From positions 1,809,970 through 1,873,969 of the forward strand of contig JAFLBX010000001.1 in NCBI GenBank assembly GCA_017303675.1: DNA of 64,000 nucleotides, given 5' to 3'. The notes below the pieces were generated by a model. That model was given only the letters and a program-made list of their open reading frames with translations, was not told where the DNA came from and made no database searches. Below, one piece after another: positions 1 to 9,643 of this stretch. The DNA is from Ignavibacteria bacterium. Lineage in GTDB: Bacteria > Bacteroidota > Ignavibacteria > Tepidaquicellales > OLB5. The position numbers and the translations under genes were made by a program. Position 1 is the stretch's first letter, and each line of letters opens with the position of its first letter.

Positions 1-1
1 T

Positions 2-322
2 CAAAAAAATGCGCGTAAGATAAAAAGTCCGGGGCAGAAGTATCGTCACTACTCTCCAAAAGCAAAAGTAAAGTTCGTCAAACGTGAAACGTCAAATGTG
101 AAACGTTCAAAAGAAGCTTATATTGGATTGAATAAAAAATTTGCAAAGGGATTTGAAACCGTAAAAGTGTGCAGATCTGTTGAGGATTACGCGAAGAATT
201 TATTTTCATTCTTCAGGCAGTGTGATGAGCTGGGAATTAAAACCATCTATTGCGAAAAGATACCTGAAAAGGGGATAGGGACTGCTGTAATGAACAGGCT
301 GAATAAAGCAATTATCAATTAG
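2..322 (+). CDS. Threonylcarbamoyl-AMP synthase (Sua5/YwlC type), C-terminal part
   Basis: The open frame runs in from the left edge, so only the C-terminal end of the gene is present. The frame begins with SPGQKYRHYSPKA, the typical interdomain linker of Sua5-type L-threonylcarbamoyladenylate synthases. It ends with a Sua5-like domain containing YAKNLFSFFRQCDELGIKT and GIGTAVMNRL. The enzyme makes the TC-AMP intermediate for t6A37 modification of ANN-decoding tRNAs. A GTG at 98 lies inside the gene and is not the true start. Codons at about 76-106 (encoding VKRETSNVKR) match a dispersed short repeat also found between genes at 51876. The family call is fairly certain; the catalytic YrdC domain lies outside the window. 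Confidence 0.8.
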   Translation, partial: QKNARKIKSPGQKYRHYSPKAKVKFVKRETSNVKRSKEAYIGLNKKFAKGFETVKVCRSVEDYAKNLFSFFRQCDELGIKTIYCEKIPEKGIGTAVMNRLNKAIIN

Positions 323-410
323 CAATGTGCAATTAACAATTAATATTATATTACTTTTTAAATTGACTATTGCTTATTGTTCATTGTTAATTGTTAATTG
401 TTAATTATCG
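323..410. repeat. AT-rich short tandem motif (AATTGTTA/CAATTAAC)
   Basis: Between two convergent genes, the heptamer-like unit AATTGTT(A) recurs several times near 383-408, and the complementary form AATTAACAATTA lies at 329-342. The two sides could pair as a long imperfect hairpin, which may help end transcription from both directions. No gene is seen here. Confidence 0.5.
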
Positions 411-1282
411 TTGTACCATCTTCTTATCACAAATCTTGAGCCCTGCGAAGAATTATAATCATTCACCGGAGTCCTTGAGCTCATTAAATCACTTAATGTT
501 TCAACCAGGTCAAGCTTTAAAACCCCGCCTTTTGAAAGGCTGCTTTGTATAGAGGTCTTTTCATCATATACATAAATTACGTGACCGTTCCATACTATCA
601 TATCCAAAGGTTTGCATTTAGCGGCAATTTCTTCTGCAGTTAGTCCTTCAATTTCTACAGGTGTGCCGTAATCAACAAGCTTACTTGTATTCCTTGGTGT
701 AAATCCGTTGGTCGCTTCATACATCAGCCCTGAGCAGTCACACCCCGTAAGCATCCATTCATTTTTTACCCCGTCAGAAATTTCACCTTTAGGCTGGTAC
801 AGCTCAATTAGCTTTTGTATTCCGTCATTATAATTACCGCCCCAGCAGTAGCGGTTTCCAACAGCCTTATCAAGTAATTTGTAAATATCTTCTTTTTTCG
901 GCAGCGCAACAAATCTTTCACCCGGCCTGGATTTTTTAAGCTCAACAAAACGGCTGTCTATATATAGATCAGTTCCGTATTCGTATTCCTTACACTCCAC
1001 TTTAAATATTTTATATGAACCGTGGTCAAACTCACCCAGCAGCTCAAACACTGTTCCTGGCAGAGCTATGAATTCCATTTCACGGATCAAGCCTGAATTA
1101 TCCGTCTTAACGGTTCTACCGTCACTACCACCGAAAACGGCTTCGAAATCAGGTGAATTAAGCACGGGCGTTGGTCCTGTAGCAACAGCATAATAAAAAT
1201 CCTGAGAAATTACGCTCAAAGTAGTCATTAGTACTATTATAGTAATTAAAATTGTTTTGGATGAAGTTGGTATTATTTTCAT
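401..1282 (-). CDS. Secreted NlpC/P60-family cysteine peptidase
   Basis: The C-terminal half carries NlpC/P60 hallmarks: a YCWGG segment, the catalytic Cys in GCDCSGL (about residue 183) and the His in NGHVIYVYD (about residue 234). Family members cleave cell-wall peptides, typically gamma-D-Glu-diamino-acid bonds. The N-terminal part (residues about 30-120) is probably SH3-like, as in related two-domain enzymes. I start at the ATG at 1282, nine codons into the longest frame, because it opens a good signal peptide (a basic start followed by a hydrophobic run ending near VISQ). No clear ribosome binding site is visible. It faces the preceding gene convergently and is not in an obvious operon. 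Confidence 0.75.
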   Translation of the reverse strand: MKIIPTSSKTILITIIVLMTTLSVISQDFYYAVATGPTPVLNSPDFEAVFGGSDGRTVKTDNSGLIREMEFIALPGTVFELLGEFDHGSYKIFKVECKEYEYGTDLYIDSRFVELKKSRPGERFVALPKKEDIYKLLDKAVGNRYCWGGNYNDGIQKLIELYQPKGEISDGVKNEWMLTGCDCSGLMYEATNGFTPRNTSKLVDYGTPVEIEGLTAEEIAAKCKPLDMIVWNGHVIYVYDEKTSIQSSLSKGGVLKLDLVETLSDLMSSRTPVNDYNSSQGSRFVIRRWYNDN

Positions 1283-1458
1283 TGCCGCAAAATATTGAAA
1301 TTTTATCACTTTTTAAACATAGTTAATATAAATTTTAATCATTTCATGGCTTAAAAGTTTCATATTTTATGAAAAACTGACCCCTTTAAAATTAGTAATT
1401 TTATTACTATTTTTGTGATTATTCTAAAAAATTTCATTCTCAAACAGGAGGAACATAA

Positions 1459-1698
1459 ATGTCAGTTGACGTAGAAGCTCAGATAAAAGACGCAATAGTT
1501 GAAAAATTAGGTGTAGAAGAATCAAAAGTAACACCAAACGCATCATTTATCAATGATCTTGGCGCTGATTCACTTGATACAGTTGAGCTCATCATGGAGC
1601 TTGAAAACCGTTTCAGCATACAGATTCCTGATGAAGACCAGGAAAAGATCCAGACTGTTGGCGATGCTATCAGCTATGTAAAATCAAAAGTTGCTTAA
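1459..1698 (+). CDS. acpP: Acyl carrier protein
   Basis: This 79-residue protein has the normal ACP length and the GADSLD motif, with Ser38 as the 4'-phosphopantetheine attachment site. It carries growing acyl chains for fatty-acid synthesis in the cytoplasm. A strong Shine-Dalgarno (AGGAGG, 1448-1453) precedes the ATG. It is followed 67 bases later by fabF and then rnc, the conserved acpP-fabF-rnc order of many bacteria. Confidence 0.97.
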   Translation: MSVDVEAQIKDAIVEKLGVEESKVTPNASFINDLGADSLDTVELIMELENRFSIQIPDEDQEKIQTVGDAISYVKSKVA

Positions 1699-1765
1699 CC
1701 ATAAGCTGCTTAACATTATGTTGCTTAACATTGAAGCAATTTTTTAAAGTTTACCACATCCTATA

Positions 1766-3016
1766 ATGGAAAAAAAGCGTGTTGTAATAACCGGACTTGG
1801 TGTTGTATCGCCTGTTGGAAATACAGTTGCTGATTTCTGGGATAATATTATTGCCGGAAAAAGCGGGGCGGGTCCTATAACTTATTTTGATACTGAACAT
1901 TTTGATACTAAGTTTGCCTGCCAGGTCAAAAATTTTGACCCGCTGAACTATATGGATAGAAAGCTCTCTTCAAGGGTTGATCCTTTCACTCAGTTCGCGC
2001 TTGCAGCATCTCAAATGGCATTTACAGATTCAGGGCTTGATATGACTAAGATCGATCCTTACAGGGTCGGTGTAGTTTACGGCTCCGGTATCGGCGGTAT
2101 GTGGACCTATGACAAGGAACAAAGAAAGCTTTATGATAAAAACGGTAACCCCGATAGGATCAGCCCGTTCTTTATCCCCATGCTTATTGCGGATATTGCA
2201 GCCGGCAGGATATCTATGATGTACGGTTTAAAGGGTCCAAATTATGCGACAATTTCAGCCTGCACAACCTCTGCTCATTCAATTGCTGATTCCGTTATGC
2301 TTATCCAGCGCGGAAACGCTGATGTTATGGTAACAGGCGGCTCAGAAGCTGTTATCTGTCCAATGGGTGTTGGCGGCTTTAATGCAATGAAAGCGCTTTC
2401 AACACGAAACGACGCTCCTGAAAAAGCTTCGCGCCCGTTTGAAAAGAACCGTGATGGCTTTGTAATGGGTGAAGGCGGCGCTACACTGATACTCGAAGAG
2501 CTTGAGTTCGCAAAAGCAAGAGGCGCAAAGATTTACGCTGAAATTGCCGGTATTGGTATGACCGCTGACGCGCACCATATTACCGAGCCTGCGCCTGAAG
2601 GCGAAGGCGTTGCCGAAGCAATGCGTGTTGCAATTAAAGATGCTGGAATGAAGCCTGAAGATATTGATTGTGTTAACGCTCACGGTACTTCAACTTATTA
2701 CAACGATAAGAATGAAACTGCTGCAATTAAAAATGTATTCGGCAAGCATGCATATGATATACCGGTTCATTCAATTAAAAGTATGATTGGTCACCTCCTT
2801 GGCGCAGCCGGGGCAGTTGAATCTATTGCTTCTGTTTTAACAATTAATAAAGGCATTGTACCCCCGACCATAAATTACGAAACACCCGATGAAGAGCTTG
2901 ATCTGAACTACGTGCCTAATACAGCTATAAAAAAAGATATCAAAACAGTTATGTGTGATAATTCAGGATTTGGCGGCCATAATACTGCATTGGTATTTAA
3001 AAAGTACGAAGAATAA
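1766..3016 (+). CDS. fabF: 3-oxoacyl-ACP synthase II
   Basis: The 416-residue protein is a standard-length KAS II that condenses malonyl-ACP with acyl-ACP during chain elongation. The Cys-His-His catalytic triad is visible: Cys166 in SACTTSAHS, His306 in NAHGTST and His343 in SMIGHLLGAAGA. It sits between acpP and rnc and is probably co-transcribed with them. No strong ribosome binding site precedes the ATG, but the N-terminal KKRVVITGLGVVSPVG is exactly where family members begin, so the start is secure. Confidence 0.97.
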   Translation: MEKKRVVITGLGVVSPVGNTVADFWDNIIAGKSGAGPITYFDTEHFDTKFACQVKNFDPLNYMDRKLSSRVDPFTQFALAASQMAFTDSGLDMTKIDPYRVGVVYGSGIGGMWTYDKEQRKLYDKNGNPDRISPFFIPMLIADIAAGRISMMYGLKGPNYATISACTTSAHSIADSVMLIQRGNADVMVTGGSEAVICPMGVGGFNAMKALSTRNDAPEKASRPFEKNRDGFVMGEGGATLILEELEFAKARGAKIYAEIAGIGMTADAHHITEPAPEGEGVAEAMRVAIKDAGMKPEDIDCVNAHGTSTYYNDKNETAAIKNVFGKHAYDIPVHSIKSMIGHLLGAAGAVESIASVLTINKGIVPPTINYETPDEELDLNYVPNTAIKKDIKTVMCDNSGFGGHNTALVFKKYEE

Positions 3017-3061
3017 TCGTTGCTTTTTTAAGAAAAGAGAATATTTTACGAATAGGATAAT

Positions 3062-3883
3062 ATGTTTGGCGTATTAAAGACCCTCAGAAAATTCGTCCCT
3101 GTTTTAAAGAGGCGCAAAGAGGAAGATGACATTTATTCCGCTATAGCTTCCTTTGACTTTAAGACTTTCCAGGCGAGCATTGATTACCAGATAATCCATA
3201 AGAACTTTTTTATAAACGCCCTCACGCACAGGTCATTTTTAAAATCAAAAGGCACCAACGGAGTTAAATTAACCAGCAATGAAAGGCTCGAATATCTTGG
3301 CGATGCCGTGCTTGATTCTGTAGTTGCGGAATATTTATATAAGAATTTCCCTGATTCTGAAGAAGGCGATCTTACCAAGTACCGCTCTGTGTTAGTTAAC
3401 CAGCGCTTCCTTGCGGAGCGCGCCAAAGTTATCAACCTGCAAAGCTACCTGCTTGCAGCGCCTACGGCGCTTAAATCCATTGAAGATGGTTACGATACAA
3501 TTCTTTCTGATGCATATGAAGCATTGGTCGGCGCTATATTTCTTGACAGGGGATATGAAGCCGCAAAGGATTTCCTCAATAACCAGATCTTCAAAAAGCT
3601 TGATGTTAAATGGCTTAACCAGTTTGATGAGAACTATAAAAGCAAGCTGCTTGAATATACACAGGCTAACACAGATTATATACCTGAATATAAAGTTATT
3701 AACCAGGAAGGACCCGAACACAATAAGCTGTTTACTGTTGAAGTACAGATAAACCAGCGCGCACTTGGTATCGGCAAAGGCAGGACCAAAAAGACTGCTG
3801 AACAGGAAGCCGCAAGCAATGCTCTCAAAAACCTGGATGTAATTGAAAAAATGGGACTCAAAAAAAAGAAAAAAGGGGTCTAA
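3062..3883 (+). CDS. rnc: Ribonuclease III
   Basis: The nuclease domain spans about residues 35-180 and holds the signature NERLEYLGDAVLD (about 73-85), which includes the metal-binding acidic residues. A double-stranded RNA-binding domain follows (about 188-258), ending in the typical GKGRTKKTAEQEAASNAL. The enzyme cleaves structured RNA during rRNA and mRNA processing. At 273 residues it is longer than the roughly 226-residue E. coli enzyme because of a 30-residue N-terminal lead and a lysine-rich tail (KKKKKGV). It is the third gene of the acpP-fabF-rnc cluster. Confidence 0.96.
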   Translation: MFGVLKTLRKFVPVLKRRKEEDDIYSAIASFDFKTFQASIDYQIIHKNFFINALTHRSFLKSKGTNGVKLTSNERLEYLGDAVLDSVVAEYLYKNFPDSEEGDLTKYRSVLVNQRFLAERAKVINLQSYLLAAPTALKSIEDGYDTILSDAYEALVGAIFLDRGYEAAKDFLNNQIFKKLDVKWLNQFDENYKSKLLEYTQANTDYIPEYKVINQEGPEHNKLFTVEVQINQRALGIGKGRTKKTAEQEAASNALKNLDVIEKMGLKKKKKGV

Positions 3884-3953
3884 AAAAAGTTCAAACTAAA
3901 ATTTTTCTAATCAATAAAACTTCTAAAAACTCACCTCTTCTATATAATACATA

Positions 3954-6794
3954 ATGCATACTTTTGTTAACAGACATATCGGACCACGGGAGCATGATGA
4001 AAAAGAAATGCTCAAAGTTATTGGCGCATCTTCACTGGATGATCTCATTTACCAGGTTGTGCCTGATTTAATCAGACTTAAAAATGAATTAAACACCGGC
4101 GATGCTTTAAGCGAGCAGGAACTGCTAAACTACCTGCACGGTGTTGCCGCTAAAAATAAAATTTTCCGTTCTTACATTGGATACGGATATTACGGTACAT
4201 TTACACCAACAGTAATATTGCGCAATATCATGGAAAATCCGGGCTGGTACACGCAATACACACCATACCAGGCAGAAATTGCGCAGGGCAGGCTTGAAGC
4301 ACTGCTTAATTACCAGACCATGGTAATTGATCTGACCGGTTTACCGGTTGCAAACGCCTCACTTCTTGATGAAGGTACGGCTGCTGCAGAAGCCATGCAC
4401 CTGCTTTTCGCTGCGCGAAAGCCTGAAAAGAAAAACGCTCCTAAGTTCCTGGTATCAGATAAATGCTTTGCACAGACTATAGATGTTCTTAAAACCAGAA
4501 CAGAGCCTGTTGGTGTTGAATTGGTTGTATGCGATATTATGAATACTGAATTGACTGATGATGTTTTCGGGCTTCTTGTCCAGTATCCCGATGCAAACGG
4601 TGAAATTACAGATTATAAAGGTCTTTTTGAAAAAGCCCACGCTAAAGGGATCTACTGCGTTTGCGCTGCTGATATTTTAAGCCTGGCTTTATTAACACCA
4701 CCGGGTGAATTTGGCGCTGATATAGCTGTAGGCTCAACACAAAGATTCGGTGTGCCGATGGGTTATGGCGGACCTCATGCCGCTTACTTTGCATGCAAAG
4801 ATGAATTCCGCCGCTTAATGCCAGGCAGAATTATTGGGGTATCGGTTGACAGGCTTGGCAACCGCGCTTACCGTATGGCGCTGCAGACCCGCGAACAGCA
4901 TATCCGCAGGGAAAAAGCTACCAGTAACATCTGCACTGCACAGGTACTGCTTGCCATTATGGCGGGCATGTACGGTGTTTACCACGGACCAGTTGGTATA
5001 AAATCCATTGCAGAGCGTGTTCATAATTTAACCGCAATGCTAAGTAACGGCCTTAAACAGGGCGGTATTAAACAGGAAAATAAATATTTCTTCGATACTT
5101 TAAAGGTCAATGTTCCTTCAAAAGCAGAAGAATATAAAAAGAAATTTGAAGATGCAGGGATCAATGTAAGATTTATTGATAAAGATAATCTCGGAATTTC
5201 ACTTGATGAAACCACTGGTGAAAAGGATGTGAATGATATTCTTGCCGTATTTAACTGTAAGGCTGCAGCCGGTTCTTCGAACGGTTCAACACTGCCTGAA
5301 GGACTCAGCAGGACATCAAAATTCATGCAGCACCCAGTATTTTCTAGCTATCACAGCGAAACTGAAATGCTGCGTTACATGAAAAAGCTCGAGAATAAAG
5401 ATCTCTCACTAAATATGTCTATGATACCGCTGGGCTCATGCACAATGAAGCTCAACGCTACCACTGAGATGATACCTGTAACATGGCCGGAATTTGGAAC
5501 GCTGCATCCATTTGCTCCCGTTGAACAGGCTAAAGGATATTCCGAAATATTTAAAGGACTTGAAGATGCGCTTGCAAAAATTACAGATCTTCCCGCAGTT
5601 TCACTGCAGCCTAATTCCGGCGCGCAGGGTGAATACACCGGGCTTATGGTTATTCGCGAGTATCATAAAGCGGGCGGTAATGCTCACAGGAACGTTGTTA
5701 TAATTCCCGCATCCGCTCACGGTACAAATCCCGCAAGCGCAGTTATGGCGGGAATGAAGGTAGTTGTTGTTAAAACTATGGAGCACGGCGATATTGATGT
5801 TGATGATCTTAAAGCCAAAGCAGAGCAGCATAAAGATAATCTTTCTGCACTAATGGTTACATATCCTTCAACACACGGTGTATTTGAAACAAAGATCAAA
5901 GAGATCTGTGATATTATACACCAAAACGGCGGTCAGGTTTATATGGATGGCGCAAATTTAAATGCACAGGTTGGCTTAACAAGTCCCGGTTTTATCGGCG
6001 CCGATGTTTGCCATATTAACCTGCATAAAACTTTCTGCATACCGCACGGCGGGGGCGGACCAGGCATGGGACCCATTGCTGTAGCTTCACACCTTGCGCC
6101 TTTTTTACCGGGTCATGTACTTATTAAAACCGGCGGCGAAAAAGCTATTCATGCAGTATCTGCAGCCCCATGGGGTAGCTCGAGCATTCTGCTGATAAGT
6201 TATGCTTATATTAAATTAATGGGCGGTAAGGGTTTAACTGATGCAACTAAATCAGCTATTCTTAACGCTAATTATATAGCTTCTAAATTAAAAAATGAAT
6301 TCAAAGTACTTTATACCGGTGTAAATGACCGCGTTGCACATGAGATGATATTTGATATGCGCGAATTTAAACGCTGCGGTATTGAAGTCGGCGATATTGC
6401 CAAGCGCCTTATGGATTACGGCTTCCACGCGCCTACGGTATCATTCCCCGTACCGGGAACGCTGATGGTTGAGCCAACTGAATCAGAATCAAAATATGAG
6501 CTTGACCGCTTCTGTGATGCAATGCTTGCAATTAAAAAAGAGATAAATGAACTAGAATCCGGTGAAGCTGATAAGACAGATAATGTCCTTAAAAACGCTC
6601 CGCATACCGCATTTGAAATTGCTTCTGATAAATGGGAGCATAAATACTCCCGCAGCAAAGCTGCATACCCTGTTGCTGGATTAAAAGATAACAAATTCTG
6701 GCCTGCTGTCGCAAGGGTGGATGACGCTTACGGTGACAGGAATTTTATCTGTTCATGTGAGCCTATTGAAAGCTATATTGAAGAAACTGTTTAG
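3954..6794 (+). CDS. gcvP: Glycine dehydrogenase (decarboxylating), P-protein
   Basis: This is the single-chain form of the PLP-dependent P-protein of the glycine cleavage system (946 residues, normal length). It decarboxylates glycine and passes the aminomethyl group to the lipoyl H-protein. The start [13 protein letters not shown] and the active-site segment INLHKTF (PLP lysine about Lys692) followed by [12 protein letters not shown] are diagnostic. Both halves of the fused alpha-beta architecture are intact. The other gcv genes are not in the window. A hairpin terminator follows the stop codon. The start lacks a clear Shine-Dalgarno, as for several genes here. Confidence 0.97.
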   Translation: MHTFVNRHIGPREHDEKEMLKVIGASSLDDLIYQVVPDLIRLKNELNTGDALSEQELLNYLHGVAAKNKIFRSYIGYGYYGTFTPTVILRNIMENPGWYTQYTPYQAEIAQGRLEALLNYQTMVIDLTGLPVANASLLDEGTAAAEAMHLLFAARKPEKKNAPKFLVSDKCFAQTIDVLKTRTEPVGVELVVCDIMNTELTDDVFGLLVQYPDANGEITDYKGLFEKAHAKGIYCVCAADILSLALLTPPGEFGADIAVGSTQRFGVPMGYGGPHAAYFACKDEFRRLMPGRIIGVSVDRLGNRAYRMALQTREQHIRREKATSNICTAQVLLAIMAGMYGVYHGPVGIKSIAERVHNLTAMLSNGLKQGGIKQENKYFFDTLKVNVPSKAEEYKKKFEDAGINVRFIDKDNLGISLDETTGEKDVNDILAVFNCKAAAGSSNGSTLPEGLSRTSKFMQHPVFSSYHSETEMLRYMKKLENKDLSLNMSMIPLGSCTMKLNATTEMIPVTWPEFGTLHPFAPVEQAKGYSEIFKGLEDALAKITDLPAVSLQPNSGAQGEYTGLMVIREYHKAGGNAHRNVVIIPASAHGTNPASAVMAGMKVVVVKTMEHGDIDVDDLKAKAEQHKDNLSALMVTYPSTHGVFETKIKEICDIIHQNGGQVYMDGANLNAQVGLTSPGFIGADVCHINLHKTFCIPHGGGGPGMGPIAVASHLAPFLPGHVLIKTGGEKAIHAVSAAPWGSSSILLISYAYIKLMGGKGLTDATKSAILNANYIASKLKNEFKVLYTGVNDRVAHEMIFDMREFKRCGIEVGDIAKRLMDYGFHAPTVSFPVPGTLMVEPTESESKYELDRFCDAMLAIKKEINELESGEADKTDNVLKNAPHTAFEIASDKWEHKYSRSKAAYPVAGLKDNKFWPAVARVDDAYGDRNFICSCEPIESYIEETV

Positions 6795-6823
6795 ATGGTA
6801 GTTGATAATTGATAGTTAAAAGT

Positions 6824-6850
6824 TAAGGGCTGAATTTTCAGCCCTTTTTG
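6824..6850 (+). terminator. Rho-independent terminator after gcvP
   Basis: An AAGGGCTGAA stem pairs with TTCAGCCCTT and is followed by a T-run, 30 bases after the gcvP stop. Confidence 0.85.
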
Positions 6851-6897
6851 CATTTTTGTCATGCTGAACTTGCCGGACTATGAGAAGTTTTCAGCAT

Positions 6898-6990
6898 CTG
6901 CTGCCATTTGTTGTGTCAGGTGTGTACCTGACACGCGTCGGGTAAATACCCAACGCCACTCCTGTAAAGACGTGCCGCTGGCACCTCTCA
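6898..6990. repeat. Two palindromic repeat units between gcvP and the MFS gene
   Basis: The first unit is a near-perfect dyad (GTGTCAGGT...ACCTGACAC) near 6914-6935; a relative lies downstream of uvrA at 22330-22353. The second, at about 6968-6988, is a hairpin with the loop CCGCTGG and arms GACGTG/GCACCTC. It closely resembles the palindrome inside the T9SS gene at 16816-16834. The rest of the 280-base gap shows no gene. Confidence 0.65.
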
Positions 6991-7074
6991 ATTAATATAT
7001 ATTAACCTATATCATAGCTTCAGGTATTTACCTGATGCTTTCTTTAATAACTGTATTCCCTTATTTTTGAAACA

Positions 7075-8283
7075 GTGAACTCAACGATAAATAAAACCAA
7101 AGAATACCTCGGACTTAAACGCAACATCATCTTAATGCTGGGTTTAACCGTGCTGATGTACACAGGTGAAAAGCTGTGGGAACGTTTCATTCCCAAATAT
7201 CTCGATGGTCTTGGCGCATCGATACTTATCATAGGCGCTTTCGGTTTCCTTCAGAATTTCCTCGGCGCTATATGGGCTTTGCCCGGCGGCTATATTGCCG
7301 ATCACCTTGGTAACCGCAAAGCATTCCTGGTTTTCAGCATAATGGCTATCTTTGGGTATATTATTGCTATCGTATTCAATAGCTGGATAGCTGTTTTTAT
7401 CGGGATGCTTTTCTTTTTTGGCTGGTCAAATGTTGCTCTGCCCGGTTCTATGAGCCTGATAACCAAAACCCTCGGCAAAGGTAAAACCGTAATGGGAATA
7501 TCCATGCATTCCCTTATACGCCGCCTGCCTATGGCGCTTGGACCCGTAATTGGCGGCTATTTAATAGTATCATACGGCTTGCTGAACGGCATAAAAATTG
7601 CATTCGGTATTTCTATACTTCTTTCCCTTACCGGTATGATCTTTATCAACAAGCTTACTACTGATACGCCGGAAGAAAAACCTGAGAAAATTCGCCCGCT
7701 CGAGCTGTGGAAAACCTTCGATAAAAAATTAAAAAACCTGCTGATCTCTGATATTCTCGTCAGGTTTTGCGAACAGATGCCGTACGTTTTTGTGGTGATA
7801 TGGTGTTTGAATGTTGTAAAAATATCCGCTAGCGAGTTTGGCTACTTAACAGCCATTGAAATGATAACTTCAGCACTCATTTTTATACCAGTTGCTGGAT
7901 ATTCTGACAGGCTTGAGAAAAAACCCTTTGTTGTAATAACTTTTATATTCTTTACATTATTTCCGCTGGTACTTTATTTCAGTAATTCATTCGGGCTGCT
8001 TGCATTTGCATTTTTTATCAGGGGATTAAAGGAATTCGGCGAGCCAACGCGCAAAGCGCTTATACTCGAGCTCTCAAAAAAAGGAACAGAAGCACGCAGC
8101 TTCGGAATGTATTATTTTATCCGCGATGGTATCGTTGCCTTTGCGGGATTCTTAGGCGGAGTGTTGTGGAAAATATCGCCTGAACTAAATCTGTTTCTTG
8201 CAGCTGGATTCGGAATTCTTGGCACTCTTTACTTTGCCTTCTTCGGCAGGGGAACGGATTCAAATAGTGAAATAGCTAAATAG
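7075..8283 (+). CDS. Major facilitator superfamily transporter
   Basis: This is a 402-residue, very hydrophobic protein with about 12 predicted membrane helices. The MFS motif A-like loop GGYIADHLGNRKA lies between helices 2 and 3 (about residues 72-84), and a second loop, AGYSDRLEKKP, follows the half-way point. It is probably an inner-membrane secondary transporter; the substrate cannot be told from the sequence. The start is a GTG without a convincing Shine-Dalgarno. The final codons (NSEIAK) and the stop lie in a short tandem repeat (AAATAGTGAAATAGC-type), so the C-terminus may have been redrawn by repeat growth. Confidence 0.85.
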   Translation: MNSTINKTKEYLGLKRNIILMLGLTVLMYTGEKLWERFIPKYLDGLGASILIIGAFGFLQNFLGAIWALPGGYIADHLGNRKAFLVFSIMAIFGYIIAIVFNSWIAVFIGMLFFFGWSNVALPGSMSLITKTLGKGKTVMGISMHSLIRRLPMALGPVIGGYLIVSYGLLNGIKIAFGISILLSLTGMIFINKLTTDTPEEKPEKIRPLELWKTFDKKLKNLLISDILVRFCEQMPYVFVVIWCLNVVKISASEFGYLTAIEMITSALIFIPVAGYSDRLEKKPFVVITFIFFTLFPLVLYFSNSFGLLAFAFFIRGLKEFGEPTRKALILELSKKGTEARSFGMYYFIRDGIVAFAGFLGGVLWKISPELNLFLAAGFGILGTLYFAFFGRGTDSNSEIAK

Positions 8284-8336
8284 TGAAATGGTGATTTGGG
8301 TGACTAGGTGAGTAGGTGGTAGGTGAGTAGGTAAGC
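8259..8336. repeat. Low-complexity tandem repeats (AAATAGTGAAAT and GGTGAGTA units)
   Basis: Imperfect copies of AATAGTGAAATAG are followed by copies of GGTGAGTAGGT. The first copies supply the last codons of the MFS gene. A similar AGTGAAATA/GATAGTGAAT motif with an inverted partner occurs at 24478-24625. Confidence 0.6.
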
Positions 8337-8350
8337 CAGTATCATCCGAA

Positions 8351-9022
8351 TTATATTAATGCTAAAAATTTTTCCATAGGTTTATAGTCATTTATTACTT
8401 TTTCAATTCCTAAAGATTTTAACTTTCCGTTATTTTTGAAATCTATACCCACAAAATCAATATCAAGATCCTTGGCTGCATTATAATCATATACTCTATC
8501 TCCAACGTATACAATTTTATTTATGCCGCTGTTAATTGCACTCTGTATCTTAATAAACTCCCTTAACATTTCCTGTTTTGTATCAAAATCATTCGAGCTG
8601 TAAATTAATTCACTTGGTAAATGTATTTCTATTCTGTTAAGCTTATACATGGCAGTTTTTAAAAATCCCCCTGTTGCAATTCCCGCTACGTAGTTTGTTT
8701 GATTCGTTGAGAAATAATCAAACAGCTCTTTAATTCCTGGTATTGCCGTAAATAAAGTTTCTTCAGCATTTATTTGCTGCTTCAATTCTTCTGCATAGTT
8801 ATCTATAATAGCTTCAACTATTTCATTACCTGGTAGGCTTCCGGTTTCATTCTTGATTATCTCTTTTGTAACATACAAGTCTGTTACATGTTTGTACGAA
8901 TTCCAGTCAGTATTGCTGATATCTATTCCCAGAGTTTTTTTGAATGCCTTAATATAGCATTTATCATCAACATTGCGGGAATGGCATAATGTACCGTCTA
9001 TATCAAAAATTATCAGTTTCAT
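8351..9022 (-). CDS. HAD-superfamily phosphatase (phosphoglycolate-phosphatase-like)
   Basis: The N-terminus MKLIIFDIDGTLCHS carries HAD motif I with nucleophile Asp7 and acid Asp9. Motif III/IV is visible in YVGDRVYDYNAAKDL. A helical cap between them (about residues 18-85) resembles type C1 caps of phosphoglycolate or pyrophosphatase-like enzymes. The exact substrate is unknown. I start at the ATG at 9022, because the 24 extra upstream codons precede motif I without any recognisable homology and family members begin right before it. Confidence 0.8.
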   Translation of the reverse strand: MKLIIFDIDGTLCHSRNVDDKCYIKAFKKTLGIDISNTDWNSYKHVTDLYVTKEIIKNETGSLPGNEIVEAIIDNYAEELKQQINAEETLFTAIPGIKELFDYFSTNQTNYVAGIATGGFLKTAMYKLNRIEIHLPSELIYSSNDFDTKQEMLREFIKIQSAINSGINKIVYVGDRVYDYNAAKDLDIDFVGIDFKNNGKLKSLGIEKVINDYKPMEKFLALI

Positions 9023-9202
9023 ACACAAAAATAGCCAAATTTCAACGATTTTGATATATTTTTCCCCGGAATTTTTGCAACCTTCACCAAGCAAACCAAG
9101 TCATAATAAACAGATATCTTTAATGAGGAAAAACGTAAAAAATAACATAAAATCGCCAAAAAAATGCCAAAAAATGGCACGGCAATTTAAAGGAGACTTA
9201 AA

Positions 9203-9604
9203 ATGAATAGTGTAGCAGAAGCTTTTATCCCGATAATCGCAATAATATTTACATTCGGTATCCCGGGCGCATTAATATTCTGGGCAATTTATGTAAAACA
9301 TAAAGAAAGAACCAAGCTTATGGATATGGGCTTAACTCCCCAGGAAGCAAGAGATTACTTCCGTGAAACCGAAAAAAGACCTAAAAATCCGCTTGGTTCA
9401 TTGAAATGGGGTATCCTTCTTTCAATGATAGGTATCGGTTTATTCTTCGGTATCCTTCTTGATGAAGCAGGCTTTAAAGATGAGCTTACCGGTGTAATGG
9501 TGCTTGTATTCGGCGGACTCGGTTTTATAATCTACTACTTCGTTGCCAATTCAAAGATCAAAAAAGAAGCGCAGATCCAGCAGAGCTCAAACCAGAATTC
9601 ATAG
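9203..9604 (+). CDS. Small membrane protein (DUF6249-like)
   Basis: The 133-residue protein has three predicted membrane helices: residues about 8-28, 70-90 and 98-117. Between the first two is a conserved-looking cytoplasmic segment, KERTKLMDMGLTPQEARDYF. This pattern matches small Bacteroidota proteins called DUF6249, often found beside ECF sigma factors and adhesin-like lipoproteins, as here. A clear Shine-Dalgarno (AAAGGAGA) precedes the ATG. It probably starts a four-gene unit ending at 11835. The function is unknown, but the context suggests a role in envelope sensing. Confidence 0.65.
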   Translation: MNSVAEAFIPIIAIIFTFGIPGALIFWAIYVKHKERTKLMDMGLTPQEARDYFRETEKRPKNPLGSLKWGILLSMIGIGLFFGILLDEAGFKDELTGVMVLVFGGLGFIIYYFVANSKIKKEAQIQQSSNQNS

Positions 9605-9643
9605 TTGTTTGAGTGTATTATAAAAAAATAAATATCTAAAGAA

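Noticed and set aside
98-322. Independent 74-residue protein starting at a GTG
   Set aside because: The frame continues upstream to the window edge with recognisable Sua5 linker residues, so it is the end of a longer gene.
9175-9190. TGGCACG-GCAA-TTTAA upstream of the small membrane protein gene, resembling a sigma-54 promoter
   Set aside because: The -12 part lacks TTG, and a start site would fall at the ribosome binding site, leaving no leader.
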